Shown one piece after another: positions 25,726 to 35,285 of a DNA stretch of 64,000 nucleotides. The position numbers were made by a program, and so were the translations under genes. The stretch comes from Mucilaginibacter sp. 14171R-50 (GTDB lineage Bacteria > Bacteroidota > Bacteroidia > Sphingobacteriales > Sphingobacteriaceae): positions 3,224,001 through 3,288,000 of the forward strand of contig NZ_CP048115.1 in NCBI RefSeq assembly GCF_010093045.1, read 5' to 3'. Every line of letters begins with the position of its first letter. Positions within the stretch are counted from its first letter, which is position 1. Below the pieces are notes generated by a model. It had not been told where the DNA came from and did no database searches. It worked only from the letters and a program-made list of their open reading frames with translations.

Positions 25726-27162
25726 ATGAATATCAATAATCCGACTGCAAATCAGGATACGCACTTTTTTGGTGACGTATGTAAAAACTTTGATCATGCA
25801 GCGCAGTTTACCCAGCACGATGCCGGTTTGTTAGACCAGATCAAATCATGCAACAGTGTTTACCGGTTTCGTTTCCCTATACGCAAAGGCAATGGCTTTG
25901 AAGTGATAGATGCATGGCGTGTAGAGCACTCGCACCACCAGTCGCCAACCAAGGGCGGTATCCGCTACAGCGAAATGGTGAACGAGGATGAGGTTATGGC
26001 CCTTGCAGCCCTGATGACCTACAAATGCGCCATTGTAAACGTACCGTTTGGCGGGGCAAAGGGCGGTATTAAAATAAACCCTAAAAACTACACCGTTGGC
26101 GAGTTGGAGAATATTACCCGCCGTTATACGGTAGAATTGATCAAAAAGAACTTTATTGGCCCCAGCATTGATGTACCTGCCCCTGACTACGGATCGGGCG
26201 AGCGCGAAATGAGCTGGATAGCCGATACATACGCCACCATGAACCCCGGCCAGCTTGACGCTTTAGGCGCCGTAACCGGTAAACCGATCGCTTTGCATGG
26301 TATTGCAGGCCGCCGCGAAGCTACCGGTCGTGGTGTGGCCATTGCCATACGCGAATGCGTAAGCGTTGGCGAGGATATGCAGAAGCTTGGCCTTACTGCA
26401 GGTTTATCAGGCAAAAAGATAATTGTACAGGGCTTAGGTAACGTGGGGTACTATTCCGCAAAATTCTTGTCGGAGTTTGGTGCCATCATAGTAGGGCTTT
26501 GTGAGTTTGAAGGCGCTATTTATAACGAGGATGGCCTGGATGTAGAGGCCGTTTTTCAGCACCGCAAATCAACCGGCTCTATCTTAGGTTATACAGGCGC
26601 CAAAAAAGAGTTTAAAAACACCATGGATGGCCTGGAGCAGCCCTGCGACATTTTAGTGCCTGCCGCCTTAGAGAACCAGATAACCGCCGAAAACATTGGC
26701 AGCATTAAGGCAAAGATCATTGCCGAAGGTGCAAACGGGCCGACCTCGCCAGAGGCTGAGGCTGCATTCTATAAAAACGGCGGTATGATCATCCCGGATA
26801 TGTACGCCAACGCCGGCGGTGTTACCGTATCATACTTTGAGTGGTTAAAAAATCTTAGTCACGTTGCTTTCGGCCGCATGAACCGCAGGTTTGAAGAAAA
26901 CTCGAACCTTAACCTGGTAAATATGGTTGAAGGCATTACCGGTACATCATTAACACCTATTCAACGTTCAACCATTATTAAAGGTGCATCGGAACTTGAA
27001 CTGGTGAACTCCGGTTTAGAAGATACCATGATCCGTTCATACCACGAGATACGCGAGATATACAAAAACAACCCCAAGGTTGAAACCCTGCGTAACGCCG
27101 CAATGGTGGGCGCTATCAACAAAATAGCGGTATCGTACCAAAACCTTGGTGTGTGGCCGTAA
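25726..27162 (+). CDS. glutamate dehydrogenase (Glu/Leu/Phe/Val family)
   Basis: A 478-residue enzyme that interconverts glutamate with 2-oxoglutarate and ammonium, using NAD(P). Seen: the substrate-binding stretch [18 protein letters not shown] and the catalytic lysine region [11 protein letters not shown], a [15 protein letters not shown] segment, and the nucleotide fold [15 protein letters not shown] near residue 235. The family size and fold are clear; specificity for glutamate is inferred from the close match to Bacteroidota GDH. It stands as a single transcription unit ended by a strong hairpin terminator 42 bases downstream. It splits the two ccm blocks. Confidence 0.93.
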   Translation: MNINNPTANQDTHFFGDVCKNFDHAAQFTQHDAGLLDQIKSCNSVYRFRFPIRKGNGFEVIDAWRVEHSHHQSPTKGGIRYSEMVNEDEVMALAALMTYKCAIVNVPFGGAKGGIKINPKNYTVGELENITRRYTVELIKKNFIGPSIDVPAPDYGSGEREMSWIADTYATMNPGQLDALGAVTGKPIALHGIAGRREATGRGVAIAIRECVSVGEDMQKLGLTAGLSGKKIIVQGLGNVGYYSAKFLSEFGAIIVGLCEFEGAIYNEDGLDVEAVFQHRKSTGSILGYTGAKKEFKNTMDGLEQPCDILVPAALENQITAENIGSIKAKIIAEGANGPTSPEAEAAFYKNGGMIIPDMYANAGGVTVSYFEWLKNLSHVAFGRMNRRFEENSNLNLVNMVEGITGTSLTPIQRSTIIKGASELELVNSGLEDTMIRSYHEIREIYKNNPKVETLRNAAMVGAINKIAVSYQNLGVWP

Positions 27163-27203
27163 ATAGAGATTAGAGAAAGGAGATTAGTCTCCGTTTCGAT
27201 TAT

Positions 27204-27234
27204 AAAAAAAGAGCGCTAAAGGCGCTCTTTTTTT
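27204..27234. terminator. rho-independent terminator of glutamate dehydrogenase
   Basis: Stem GAGCGC (27211-27216) and GCGCTC (27222-27227) with loop TAAAG, flanked by seven A's on the left and seven T's on the right. It would work on both strands. Confidence 0.92.
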
Positions 27235-27282
27235 ATGGCTGCCCAAGGATTTAATATTATATTCAAGCCAAATTATAGCTGT

Positions 27283-28005
27283 ATGCCTAAACTTTTTTTC
27301 ATGTTTTTTATAACGTTGGTGGTTACCGGCAAGCCGAAGGAAGCGGCACCGCAATACCGGGCTGAACCGAAAGCGATTGAACGCCACGCTTTCATCAAAA
27401 CTGCACTGGCGCCCTCAGTTGCTGATACGGTATTAGATGTTATCAAAGAAGTTGTCGACGGCCGGCAATATACTATCCGCAGGACTGTGCAGGCTGGCTT
27501 AACCTTGCTTAATTCAAAAGAAGAGATCATCTTCCGCGACTCGTCATACATAAGCGACGCGAAATTTAAAGATTTTAATAACGATGGCTATAAAGATATC
27601 TGGATAGTAAGACCGGGCAACGTACCAGGCATAAGAGGGTTATTGCTTTATAACAAAACCTCCAAAACCTTTATAGAGGTAACCGACTTTGACCGTTTCC
27701 CTGCGCCGGAAGCAATAAAGGGTACCCGCTATTATTACTCGTACCACCGCAGTGGCTGTGCCGATATGAACTGGACGAGCGACCTGTTCTACCTCAAGAA
27801 CTACAAGCCTGTTAAAATTGGCACCATCAACGGTTACGAATGTGCCGACAACGAAATTAAAGATGGAATATATATTTACAGGGTTGTTGGCGGAAAAAAC
27901 ATTAAAATGAAGCAAATGAATATCACCGCTATCAATAACTATACAAACTATAAATGGGGTTTTGTAAAAGATTACTGGCACCAAAACTACAAGCTGTTTT
28001 TGTAA
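27283..28005 (+). CDS. exported protein of unknown function with FG-GAP-like motif
   Basis: A 240-residue protein. The ATG at 27283 is chosen because it starts a hydrophobic signal segment (MPKLFFMFFITLVVTG). The in-frame ATG at 27235 lies against the preceding terminator. A calcium-loop-like FKDFNNDGYKDIWIV near residue 100 resembles FG-GAP/VCBS repeats of secreted proteins, and the C-terminal half is rich in Tyr, Asn and Lys. I do not recognise the family. It appears to be a single-gene unit between the GDH terminator and the next sensor kinase. Confidence 0.72.
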   Translation: MPKLFFMFFITLVVTGKPKEAAPQYRAEPKAIERHAFIKTALAPSVADTVLDVIKEVVDGRQYTIRRTVQAGLTLLNSKEEIIFRDSSYISDAKFKDFNNDGYKDIWIVRPGNVPGIRGLLLYNKTSKTFIEVTDFDRFPAPEAIKGTRYYYSYHRSGCADMNWTSDLFYLKNYKPVKIGTINGYECADNEIKDGIYIYRVVGGKNIKMKQMNITAINNYTNYKWGFVKDYWHQNYKLFL

Positions 28006-28104
28006 CTTTTCCCTAACCAATCTTATTTTATGTTAACGAATGTTAACAGATACGCCTGATTGCTTTTTGGCACATTACTTTTATTCCGATCAACCCAAAC
28101 AGCA

Positions 28105-29745
28105 ATGAAAACCAAACTTAAAATTGTATTTGTTTTAGCCGCCGTTGCCTTGGCAGGTGTTATTTTATTCCAGGCGTATTGGAGCTTTAATGCCTTTAAA
28201 TTAAACAAACAACGTTTTGACGATGATATTGACGTGGTGATGCAGCGCGCGCTTGACAGCTGTAAAAAAGACTATTTCGATTCTGTACGCGTGGTAATGG
28301 TAAGGCGCCTTTCAGATCCGGGTACGCATATTAAAATAGATACCATCATGGGGCGCGATACAGCCCACGTGGCCTTACAGATAACCATAAAAAATAAATA
28401 CACCGGTTTAGGTGAACCTTACAGCACCACCGTACCGGTATACGATTATTACAGGCAGAAAATAGACCATAAAGCCACCGTGCCCGAAGTTTTAACGGAA
28501 ATGTCGTTTTACGTACCGCATTTAAGGGATGAGCTCTTGCTTTTATTAGGAATGGAGGATGCTATGAAAAGCAATACGGGTAACCAGGGCTTGCACAACG
28601 GAATTTTTGAACTACCTGAAAATTACCGGAGGGCTGATAGTATAAAGCTATACGAATATTACAGCAGAGAACTGGATAAGCTACACCCGCGCGCCGAATT
28701 TGAACTGCATTTTTCTGACAAGCCGATAGCGGCCACTGTAACCAGTGTGCCAAAGCCGTTTTCCATGCTGTGGCACTCTTCACCACAGCCTGCTGCTATA
28801 ACTTCCGCTCAGACAAATCATGCTAACGAGCTTATGTATAGCGAAACTGAACAATACGACTACAAGTATCACGGTTTTTTATTTCTGCAGCATAACGAAA
28901 AGAACACCTTGTATGTACGCGCTGTGTTTGACCGTGCACAGGTAGGAGTTTTAAAAGAAATGATATTGCCCTTGTTACTTTCAGGTTTACTCATAGTATT
29001 TACCATATTCTGTTTTTACTATATCATCCGCACCATGGTAAGGCAAAAAAAATTAACCGCGTTAAAGGACGACTTCATCAACAACATGACCCACGAACTG
29101 AAAACGCCTATAGCTACTATAACCGTTGCAATTGAGGGACTGCAAAAGTACAATGCCTTCAGCGATCCGGAAAAGACGCAGCGCTACCTGCAAACCTCGC
29201 GCAACGAGCTTGCCCGCCTTAATGACCTGGTAAGTAAGGTACTGAACGTGGCGGCATTTGAAAGCAAGCAAATAAACTTACATAAGGAGCAGGTACAGAT
29301 TGACCGGTTGATAGACGACGTGATCTCGTCAGAAAAGTTAAAAGCGGGTAAAAAGGTCGACATCAGTTATAATAACCCGGAGGGAATCATTACTATCGTA
29401 GCTGATATGACGCATCTGAGGAATGTAATGACCAATATTATTGATAATGCCATTAAATACAGCGACGAGCCTGCCGAAGTTAAAATAAACCTGTCAAGCC
29501 ATAACGGTAAAGCGGTATTTTCTATAAAAGATAATGGTATTGGCATACCGGCCGCGCACGTCCGTCATATATTTGATAAGTTTCACCGGGTGCCGGCCGG
29601 TAACGTACATAATGTAAAAGGTACCGGTTTAGGTTTAAACTATGTAAAGTACATTGTACACGCGCATGGCGGCAGCATTAGGGTAAAAAGTCAGCAAGGA
29701 ACGGGAAGCGAATTCATTATAACCCTACCTTTAAAAAATGGATAA
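28105..29745 (+). CDS. sensor histidine kinase, RprX-like
   Basis: A 546-residue membrane sensor. The ATG at 28105 begins a short basic tail and TM1 (about 8-30). A periplasmic region of some 260 residues with no recognised domain reaches TM2 (ILPLLLSGLLIVFTIFCFYYII, about 293-314). HisKA carries His330 in THELKTPIAT, and the ATPase has NIIDNAIKYSDEP and GTGLGLNYVKYIVHAHGG. The architecture matches the RprX type of Bacteroidetes. It overlaps its response regulator gene by 8 bases, so the pair is translationally coupled. The signal and target genes are unknown; the ccm genes on both sides are candidates. Confidence 0.92.
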   Translation: MKTKLKIVFVLAAVALAGVILFQAYWSFNAFKLNKQRFDDDIDVVMQRALDSCKKDYFDSVRVVMVRRLSDPGTHIKIDTIMGRDTAHVALQITIKNKYTGLGEPYSTTVPVYDYYRQKIDHKATVPEVLTEMSFYVPHLRDELLLLLGMEDAMKSNTGNQGLHNGIFELPENYRRADSIKLYEYYSRELDKLHPRAEFELHFSDKPIAATVTSVPKPFSMLWHSSPQPAAITSAQTNHANELMYSETEQYDYKYHGFLFLQHNEKNTLYVRAVFDRAQVGVLKEMILPLLLSGLLIVFTIFCFYYIIRTMVRQKKLTALKDDFINNMTHELKTPIATITVAIEGLQKYNAFSDPEKTQRYLQTSRNELARLNDLVSKVLNVAAFESKQINLHKEQVQIDRLIDDVISSEKLKAGKKVDISYNNPEGIITIVADMTHLRNVMTNIIDNAIKYSDEPAEVKINLSSHNGKAVFSIKDNGIGIPAAHVRHIFDKFHRVPAGNVHNVKGTGLGLNYVKYIVHAHGGSIRVKSQQGTGSEFIITLPLKNG

Positions 29746-30427
29746 GATCTGTGTATTATTAGCGGAAGACGAACTATCCCTGGCGCATATTGTACGCGAA
29801 AGTCTGGAAGAGAGCGGTTTTGACGTTATATTATGTGCTAACGGCGAGCAGGCCCTTCAAAAATATCGCGACAAAAAACCCGACATCCTGGCGCTTGATG
29901 TGATGATGCCTAAAGTTGACGGCTTTGAAGTTGCACGAAGGATACGCGAAGCGGATAAACTGACACCGATCATTTTCCTTACCGCCCGCTCGCAGCCGAA
30001 AGACGTGGTAACAGGTTTTGAAAGCGGCGCAAATGACTATTTGAAGAAGCCATTCAGTGTAGAGGAATTGATTGTTAGGATAAGGGTATTACTCAGCACC
30101 AACCGCCTGCTGGACAAGCCAAAAACGCTGAGGGAAATTTACAGGATAAGCGATCTGTTTTTTAATCCCCAAAAAAATACATTGCAGCAAGGTATAAACA
30201 TATGGCAAATTACCGCCCGCGAGAGCGAGATACTGCACATGTTATGCAAATATCAGCATCAGGTTATCCCGCGCAAGACATTGTTGGATGCCATATGGGG
30301 CGACGATAGTTTCTTTAACGCACGCAGCCTGGATGTGTTTATTACTAAATTGCGCCGCCATCTGCAAGCCGACCCTAATATTCAGCTCATGAACATTCGC
30401 GGGGTGGGGTATAAGTTGGTATGGTAA
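29738..30427 (+). CDS. OmpR-family response regulator, RprY-like
   Basis: A 229-residue two-domain regulator. The receiver (1-120) has the acidic pair AEDE, phospho-Asp54 in LALDVMMPKVDGF, the switch Thr in FLTARS and Lys in YLKKPF. The C-terminal winged helix (about 130-229) has ITARESEILHMLCKYQHQVIPR and SLDVFITKLRRHL. It is activated by the coupled kinase upstream. It ends at a GC-rich hairpin that probably terminates the unit. Confidence 0.94.
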   Translation: MDKICVLLAEDELSLAHIVRESLEESGFDVILCANGEQALQKYRDKKPDILALDVMMPKVDGFEVARRIREADKLTPIIFLTARSQPKDVVTGFESGANDYLKKPFSVEELIVRIRVLLSTNRLLDKPKTLREIYRISDLFFNPQKNTLQQGINIWQITARESEILHMLCKYQHQVIPRKTLLDAIWGDDSFFNARSLDVFITKLRRHLQADPNIQLMNIRGVGYKLVW

Positions 30428-30455
30428 AAGGGGGACGTATAAACGCGCCCCCTTT
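30427..30455. terminator. hairpin after the two-component system
   Basis: AAAGGGGG (30427-30434) pairs with CCCCCTTT (30448-30455) across a 13-base loop that can pair further. It begins at the last base of the response regulator stop codon and lies between convergent genes. The T-run is short. Confidence 0.55.
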
Positions 30456-30490
30456 CAAAACCATTGCGTAGTACAGTTATTTAACAATAG

Positions 30491-31129
30491 CTATACATCC
30501 GCAATAAACGGTGCCTGTTTTATATATTCCCCGTTTTTAAGGGCCTTTATCATGAACAAGGCCAGGCTGGTAGCGCTGATGCTACTGCCCGGGCAATCAA
30601 CCAGGCTAACGGTTATAGCCCTTGCATCGTCGGTCTGATCTATCAACGGCAGGCGTATCATCGTCCAGTCGGTCTTACTGTCCGCCAGCAGTTGGTATTC
30701 TACCTGCCTGTCTTTTGTAGTGGCCGGATAATTCTCGTACATCCAATTGGTGCCAAATTGGGTTTGGGCGCTTTTATGGTCATTTGGTGTGTCTACATTT
30801 AAACCGGCAATGGTGATATACCTGCTGATGTTAAGGATGTGCATCGCTTTCAGAATATTCCGGGCTGCATCGCTAAAAATGGAGGGTTCGCCAACCGGCT
30901 GACTCAAGCAGCTTAGAACTGCGTCACATCCTGTTAAAAGGGTGTAAATAGCGTTATAATCTCTCGCGTCGCCTTTAATAACTTCAATATGCGGGCTGTC
31001 CAAGCTTAAAGTTTCGGGCTTACGATGCAGTAATTTAATCCGGAAGTTTTGCAGCAATAATTGTTTAACCAGGTATCTGCCTGCTTTGCCTGTGCCGCCT
31101 ATAACGGCAAGTGTATGTATAGATCTCAT
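30491..31129 (-). CDS. NAD(P)-binding Rossmann protein (NmrA/atypical SDR)
   Basis: A 212-residue atypical SDR of the NAD(P)H-binding type. Seen: the glycine motif AVIGGTGKAGRYLVKQLL at the N-terminus, VIKGDARDYNAIYTLLTGCDAVLSCL, the ITIAGLNVDTPN strand end and a C-terminal SISATSLALFMIKAL. It lacks the canonical YxxxK pair. Such proteins act as NAD(P)H-dependent reductases, epimerases or redox sensors; the substrate is unknown. It is a single-gene unit that converges on the two-component system. Confidence 0.83.
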   Translation of the reverse strand: MRSIHTLAVIGGTGKAGRYLVKQLLLQNFRIKLLHRKPETLSLDSPHIEVIKGDARDYNAIYTLLTGCDAVLSCLSQPVGEPSIFSDAARNILKAMHILNISRYITIAGLNVDTPNDHKSAQTQFGTNWMYENYPATTKDRQVEYQLLADSKTDWTMIRLPLIDQTDDARAITVSLVDCPGSSISATSLALFMIKALKNGEYIKQAPFIADV

Positions 31130-31439
31130 TAAAATCCCTGTTATGTAAATATAAAATAATACGTTTTAAGCTCATGTCGCCGGGTATGGAAACATGAGGG
31201 CGCATAGGCTTGATGCCTTATGCTGATATTGGATATTTACAAAGAGATTTAATACAGTAAATGTAATAAAAGAACTTTAAGGATGATAATATAATTACGA
31301 ATCGCAAAAGTTCACAACAAACCATACCTGCCAGTATATTATCAATAATAATTCTAAATAACATATATGGCTTGTAATAAACATATTTAACTTTGCGTTT
31401 TGTATTTTTGTAAACCGTTTTACAGGAAAATACCAATTA
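31130..31439. other. AT-rich intergenic region upstream of ccmE
   Basis: 310 bases without a credible gene, clearly richer in A and T than its surroundings. Contents: an imperfect inverted repeat GCATAGGC/GCCTTATGC near 31203-31222, and a promoter-like TATTTTTG near its end. Open frames here are low-complexity and unsupported. It may hold regulatory sites for ccmE or for the divergent Rossmann gene. Confidence 0.5.
31403..31410 (+). promoter_or_regulatory. -7 box upstream of ccmE
   Basis: TATTTTTG matches TAnnTTTG exactly and lies 29 bases before the ATG at 31440, within AT-rich sequence. No TTG sits at the correct -33 distance, so this is a partial promoter match. Confidence 0.45.
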
Positions 31440-31853
31440 ATGAAAAAAAGTTCGATCATAGGTATCATTGTTATTGCTATAGCCATTGCGGTAATTATCA
31501 GTACCTATTCAAATACAAGTACTTATGGCTCATTCCACGATGCTAAAACAACCAAAAGCGAATTGCACGTGGTTGGGCATCTGAATAAATCAAAAGAGCT
31601 GTTTTATGATGCTACCAGGGACGCCAATTATTTTTCGTTCTACATGAAGGATAATAAAGGCGAAGAATGCAAGGTAGTTTTCACCGGCACCAAACCTCAG
31701 GACTTTGAACGCTCGGAGCAGATAGTACTAACCGGCCAAATGAAGGGAAATGAGTTTCACGCTTCAAAAATTTTGATGAAATGCCCTTCTAAATACACCG
31801 ATGACAAACTGAATGTTACCGAGGTAAGCGCCAAAAAAAGCGCCAACTTATAA
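31440..31853 (+). CDS. ccmE: haem chaperone CcmE, CxxxY variant
   Basis: A 137-residue membrane-anchored periplasmic haem carrier. TM anchor at 6-24 (IIGIIVIAIAIAVIIST), then an OB-fold with SELHVVGHL, YFSFYMKDNKGEECKVVFTGTKPQDF and QIVLTGQMKGNEFHASKILMKCPSKY. The haem-attaching residue in classical CcmE is the His of HxxxY. Here the motif is Cys115-P-S-K-Tyr119, the CxxxY form known from archaea and some bacteria. Length is in the family range. It is followed after 10 bases by ccmF, with which it forms one transcript. Confidence 0.92.
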   Translation: MKKSSIIGIIVIAIAIAVIISTYSNTSTYGSFHDAKTTKSELHVVGHLNKSKELFYDATRDANYFSFYMKDNKGEECKVVFTGTKPQDFERSEQIVLTGQMKGNEFHASKILMKCPSKYTDDKLNVTEVSAKKSANL

Positions 31854-31863
31854 TTAGATTTTA

Positions 31864-34377
31864 ATGGATACAGTTTTTAAAGGCGAACACCTGCTACCGG
31901 GTGATTTAGGCCAGTTTTTTATTGTTCTTGCATTTGGTTCCGCGCTTTTTTCCTTTATCTGTTATTTTTTTGCCTCGCAGCAAAATGCTGCCGAAACTGA
32001 TAACTCGTGGCAGCGTTTGGGCCGTATAGGCTATTGGCTGAACAGCGTAGCCATACTGGGCATGGGTGTTTGCCTGTTCTATATCCTTTACAATCATTAT
32101 TTCGAATACCATTACGCCTGGTCATACACCTCGCGCGAACTGCCAACCTACTACCTGATCTCCGGTTTCTGGAACGGACAGGAGGGTGGCTTTTTGCTGT
32201 GGATGTTTTGGGAAGCTGTTTTGGGTAATATCCTGATATGGAAAGCCAAATCATGGGAAAAACCGGTAATGACAACCCTCGCGCTATCACAGGTAGTGTT
32301 GGGCACCATGGTGCTGGGGCTGCAAATAGGCAGCGCACATATAGGCAGCTCGCCGTTCATGCTGCTGCGAAACTCAGGTATGGAAGCGCCTATTTTCCAG
32401 AACCCCAATTATCTTGACTTTATTAAGGACGGCAAGGGCATGAACCCTTCGCTGCAAAACTACTGGATGATCATCCATCCGCCAACCCTGTTTTTGGGTT
32501 CGGCATCGTTGGTTGTGCCGTTTGCCTACGCGGTGGCCGGCTTATGGAAAAGACGGTATAAAGAGTGGGTACAACCTGCCATACCATACGCGCTGTTTGC
32601 CTGTATGGTGCTGGGTACAGGTATTGTAATGGGCTCGTTCTGGGCTTACGAATCGCTGAATTTTGGTGGTTTTTGGGCATGGGACCCTGTAGAGAACGCC
32701 TCTATCTTTCCGTGGCTGATATTGGTTGGGGCGTTGCATGTATTAATAGTTTATAAAAATACGGGTCACTCATATTTTACGGCCACTTTTTTAACCATGG
32801 TGGCATTTGTACTGGTTTGGTACTCATCATTCCTGGCCCGCAGCGGTGTACTGGGCGAGTCATCTGTACACGCGTTTACCGATCTGGGCCTGTTCTGGCA
32901 GTTGGTAGTGGGTATATTGATATTTTTAGCAATCACCGTTTACCTGCTTGTAACCCGCTGGAAAGAACTGCCGATAACCAAAACAGATGAGGAAACCTAC
33001 TCGCGCGAGTTCTGGATGTTTGTAGGGGCTATTTTCCTTGGCCTGTCGTGCTTCCACCTCATCATCGTAACCTCGGTACCCGTATGGAACCTGATGTTCG
33101 GCACCAAACTGGCGCCGCCTACAGATCCGGTTAAACACTACAACGTTATACAGGCATCGTTCGCGGTGGTGATAGCTTTGTTAAGCGGCTTTACCCAGTT
33201 TTTGAAATACAAAAAAACAGATGTTACCCGTTTTTTTATCACCACGCTGATATACCTTGTTTTCGCGGCCCTGGTTACCGCTCTGATAGTTTATGCAACG
33301 GGCGTTTATAAATTGCATTTTGTGTTTATACTGGTAATGCTGTGCTCAGTATACACACTGGTTAGCAATGCCAAAATACTGGCCGACTCATTTAAGGGCA
33401 AATATAAGCTTGCAGGATCTGCCGTGGCGCATATCGGTTTCGGGTTATTATTGGTTGGAGCGCTAATATCGGCAGGTACAAAAAAGATCGTATCTGAAAA
33501 CCTTACCGGTGAGCAATACAGTGCCGACTTTGCGAAGGAAGAAAACCCGAAAGATAATATACTGCTTTACAAGAACGAACCTATAAAAATGGGCGAGTAC
33601 ATGGTAACGTTTAAAGGCGATACCATTGACGGGGCCAGCCATTTCTTCAATATCGATTACCAGCGGATAAAAGATGGTAAGGTAACCGAAAGCTTTACAC
33701 TTAGGCCAAACGTTATACAGGCGCAGGGCGGCATGTCGTCAACGCCTGATACCAAGCATTATCTTTTCCATGACCTGTACACGCATATTACCATGACCAA
33801 CGTAATAAGCACAGCGCCGAAAGAGGAAGAGGCATCGCATGGTGAGGAAGGCGATGATAAGAATTACGACGCCCCCGTGGCGCATGAAATTGCCATTGGC
33901 GATACCATGAACTATCGCGATGGTAAAATTGTGCTGAAAGGCTTAAACAAGAATGTTAAGCTACAAAATATCCCTATTACAGATAAGGATATTGCTGTTG
34001 GCGCGCAGCTTGAGGTAATTACCCACGGTAAAACCTACCAAACCGAGCCTGTTTACCTGATAAAAGGCCGTAGCGTGTTTGATTTTGGTAAGAAGATAGA
34101 AGATGCCGGTTTAAAGCTGCGCTTTACCAAAATCATTCCAGGCAAAACCCTTGCTGAGGGTAAGGTAGAAATAACCGTTTACCAGCAACCCGAAAGCAAG
34201 AAAAAATTCATTGTGATGAAAGCTATCGAGTTCCCGTATATTAATTTCCTGTGGGCCGGCACCATTATCATGATCATTGGGTTCTTTATGTCGATACTGC
34301 GAAGGAATAAAGAAATAAGACCTGAGCCGGTTAAGGTACAAGCGCAACGCAAAGTACAACCGCGCAAAACAAAGTAG
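31864..34377 (+). CDS. ccmF: cytochrome c haem lyase subunit CcmF
   Basis: An 837-residue, multi-helix membrane protein that accepts haem from CcmE and joins it to apocytochrome c. Key features: WNGQEGGFLLWMFW near residue 105, YWMIIHPPTLFLG with a haem-ligand histidine, the WWD domain FWAWDPVENASIFPWL near residues 269-285, and a late IAHIGFGLLLVGALISAG-type helix (AHIGFGLLLVG). A large soluble insertion (about 530-780) precedes the last helix, making it longer than the proteobacterial form (about 650). It is cotranscribed with ccmE and followed by a hairpin. No ccmG or ccmH is adjacent. Confidence 0.94.
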   Translation: MDTVFKGEHLLPGDLGQFFIVLAFGSALFSFICYFFASQQNAAETDNSWQRLGRIGYWLNSVAILGMGVCLFYILYNHYFEYHYAWSYTSRELPTYYLISGFWNGQEGGFLLWMFWEAVLGNILIWKAKSWEKPVMTTLALSQVVLGTMVLGLQIGSAHIGSSPFMLLRNSGMEAPIFQNPNYLDFIKDGKGMNPSLQNYWMIIHPPTLFLGSASLVVPFAYAVAGLWKRRYKEWVQPAIPYALFACMVLGTGIVMGSFWAYESLNFGGFWAWDPVENASIFPWLILVGALHVLIVYKNTGHSYFTATFLTMVAFVLVWYSSFLARSGVLGESSVHAFTDLGLFWQLVVGILIFLAITVYLLVTRWKELPITKTDEETYSREFWMFVGAIFLGLSCFHLIIVTSVPVWNLMFGTKLAPPTDPVKHYNVIQASFAVVIALLSGFTQFLKYKKTDVTRFFITTLIYLVFAALVTALIVYATGVYKLHFVFILVMLCSVYTLVSNAKILADSFKGKYKLAGSAVAHIGFGLLLVGALISAGTKKIVSENLTGEQYSADFAKEENPKDNILLYKNEPIKMGEYMVTFKGDTIDGASHFFNIDYQRIKDGKVTESFTLRPNVIQAQGGMSSTPDTKHYLFHDLYTHITMTNVISTAPKEEEASHGEEGDDKNYDAPVAHEIAIGDTMNYRDGKIVLKGLNKNVKLQNIPITDKDIAVGAQLEVITHGKTYQTEPVYLIKGRSVFDFGKKIEDAGLKLRFTKIIPGKTLAEGKVEITVYQQPESKKKFIVMKAIEFPYINFLWAGTIIMIIGFFMSILRRNKEIRPEPVKVQAQRKVQPRKTK

Positions 34378-34400
34378 CATATACTTCAAAATAAATACGG

Positions 34401-34432
34401 AAAGCCATAAAGTGAAAACTTTGTGGCTTTTG
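34401..34432 (+). terminator. probable terminator of ccmEF
   Basis: AAAGCCATAAAGT (34401-34413) pairs with ACTTTGTGGCTTT (34418-34430) with one G-T pair and a GAAA loop, followed by TT. It lies 23 bases after the ccmF stop. Confidence 0.7.
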
Positions 34433-34481
34433 TGCTAATGAATAGGGGACGAAGCACCGGGGTTTTATATCATGTAACGCC

Positions 34482-34508
34482 GTAGAGATGCGATACTTCG
34501 CGTCTTTA
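34482..34508. repeat. GTAGAGAtGCG palindromic intergenic repeat
   Basis: GTAGAGATGCG and CGCGTCTTTAA form a short imperfect hairpin around ATACTT. This GTAGAGACGC-type repeat is common in intergenic DNA of several phyla (general knowledge). A single copy is seen in this window. Confidence 0.45.
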
Positions 34509-34548
34509 ATCCAAAAAATATGTTTATCTTTTTCTTTCCTTTGTGTTA

Positions 34549-35271
34549 ATGGAGTCGATCAGTTTTTACAAAAATAATATCTCAGCCAATGGCTTTACAG
34601 TTATAGAGGCTGTTTATACCCAGGAAGAAATTGAAGCCATCCTTGCTGAAATAGCCAAAGCCGATACCGATAAAAACACTTTCCGTAAAACTGACGACCT
34701 GTTTGCTATAAGGCAGTTTTTGAAAGAACTTCCTGCTGTTAACAATATTATTTTTAACACTAAGCTAACGGCCATTATTGATGAATTGTTCGGAGACGAC
34801 TATTTCGCTGTAAAATCGATCTACTTTGATAAGCCGGAAAAGTCTAACTGGTTTGTAGCCTGGCATCAGGACCTGACCATATCAGTAAATAAAAAAGCCG
34901 ATCTGCCCGGCTATGGCCCGTGGACGGTTAAGCAAAACCAGTTTGCTGTGCAGCCGCCGCTCAATATCCTGCAAAACAATTTTACTATCCGCATTCATCT
35001 TGATGATACAGACGAAGGTAACGGCGCTTTAAAGGTTATTCCAGGCTCGCACCTTAAAGGTGTTTACCGCCCGGAAACGATCGACTGGAATAGCGAAACT
35101 GAACAAACTTGCAATGTGAAGGCAGGCGGTATTATGATCATGAAGCCTTTATTGCTGCATGCATCTAACCGCACTACCAATAACAAGCCCCGTAAAGTTA
35201 TCCATATCGAGTTTAGCAAAGCCAATCTGCCGGATCAGATAGAATGGTCGGAGAGGCAACTGTTACATTGA
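34549..35271 (+). CDS. phytanoyl-CoA dioxygenase (PhyH) family protein
   Basis: A 240-residue Fe(II)/2-oxoglutarate-dependent oxygenase. The ATG at 34549 is preferred to an upstream GTG at 34543, six bases earlier. Iron ligands: the HxD of VAWHQDLTIS (near residues 105-107) and the distal His in KPLLLHASNRTT, with IHIEF near the end of the fold. RIHLDDTDEGNGALKVIPGSH is the family's typical double-stranded beta-helix core. It hydroxylates an unknown small substrate, possibly an amino acid or lipid. It is a single-gene unit with a near-consensus TTCCTTTG just ahead of the start. Confidence 0.87.
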   Translation: MESISFYKNNISANGFTVIEAVYTQEEIEAILAEIAKADTDKNTFRKTDDLFAIRQFLKELPAVNNIIFNTKLTAIIDELFGDDYFAVKSIYFDKPEKSNWFVAWHQDLTISVNKKADLPGYGPWTVKQNQFAVQPPLNILQNNFTIRIHLDDTDEGNGALKVIPGSHLKGVYRPETIDWNSETEQTCNVKAGGIMIMKPLLLHASNRTTNNKPRKVIHIEFSKANLPDQIEWSERQLLH

Positions 35272-35285
35272 TAGCTTAACATCCT

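Noticed and set aside
31218..31436. Minus-strand open frame in the AT-rich spacer upstream of ccmE
   Set aside because: Its Tyr/Ile/Lys-rich translation follows from AT-rich DNA, and it overlaps the ccmE promoter-like box.
34378..34548. Possible tRNA or small RNA between ccmF and the PhyH gene
   Set aside because: The only structures are a terminator-like hairpin and a short palindromic repeat; no cloverleaf or conserved tRNA bases are present.
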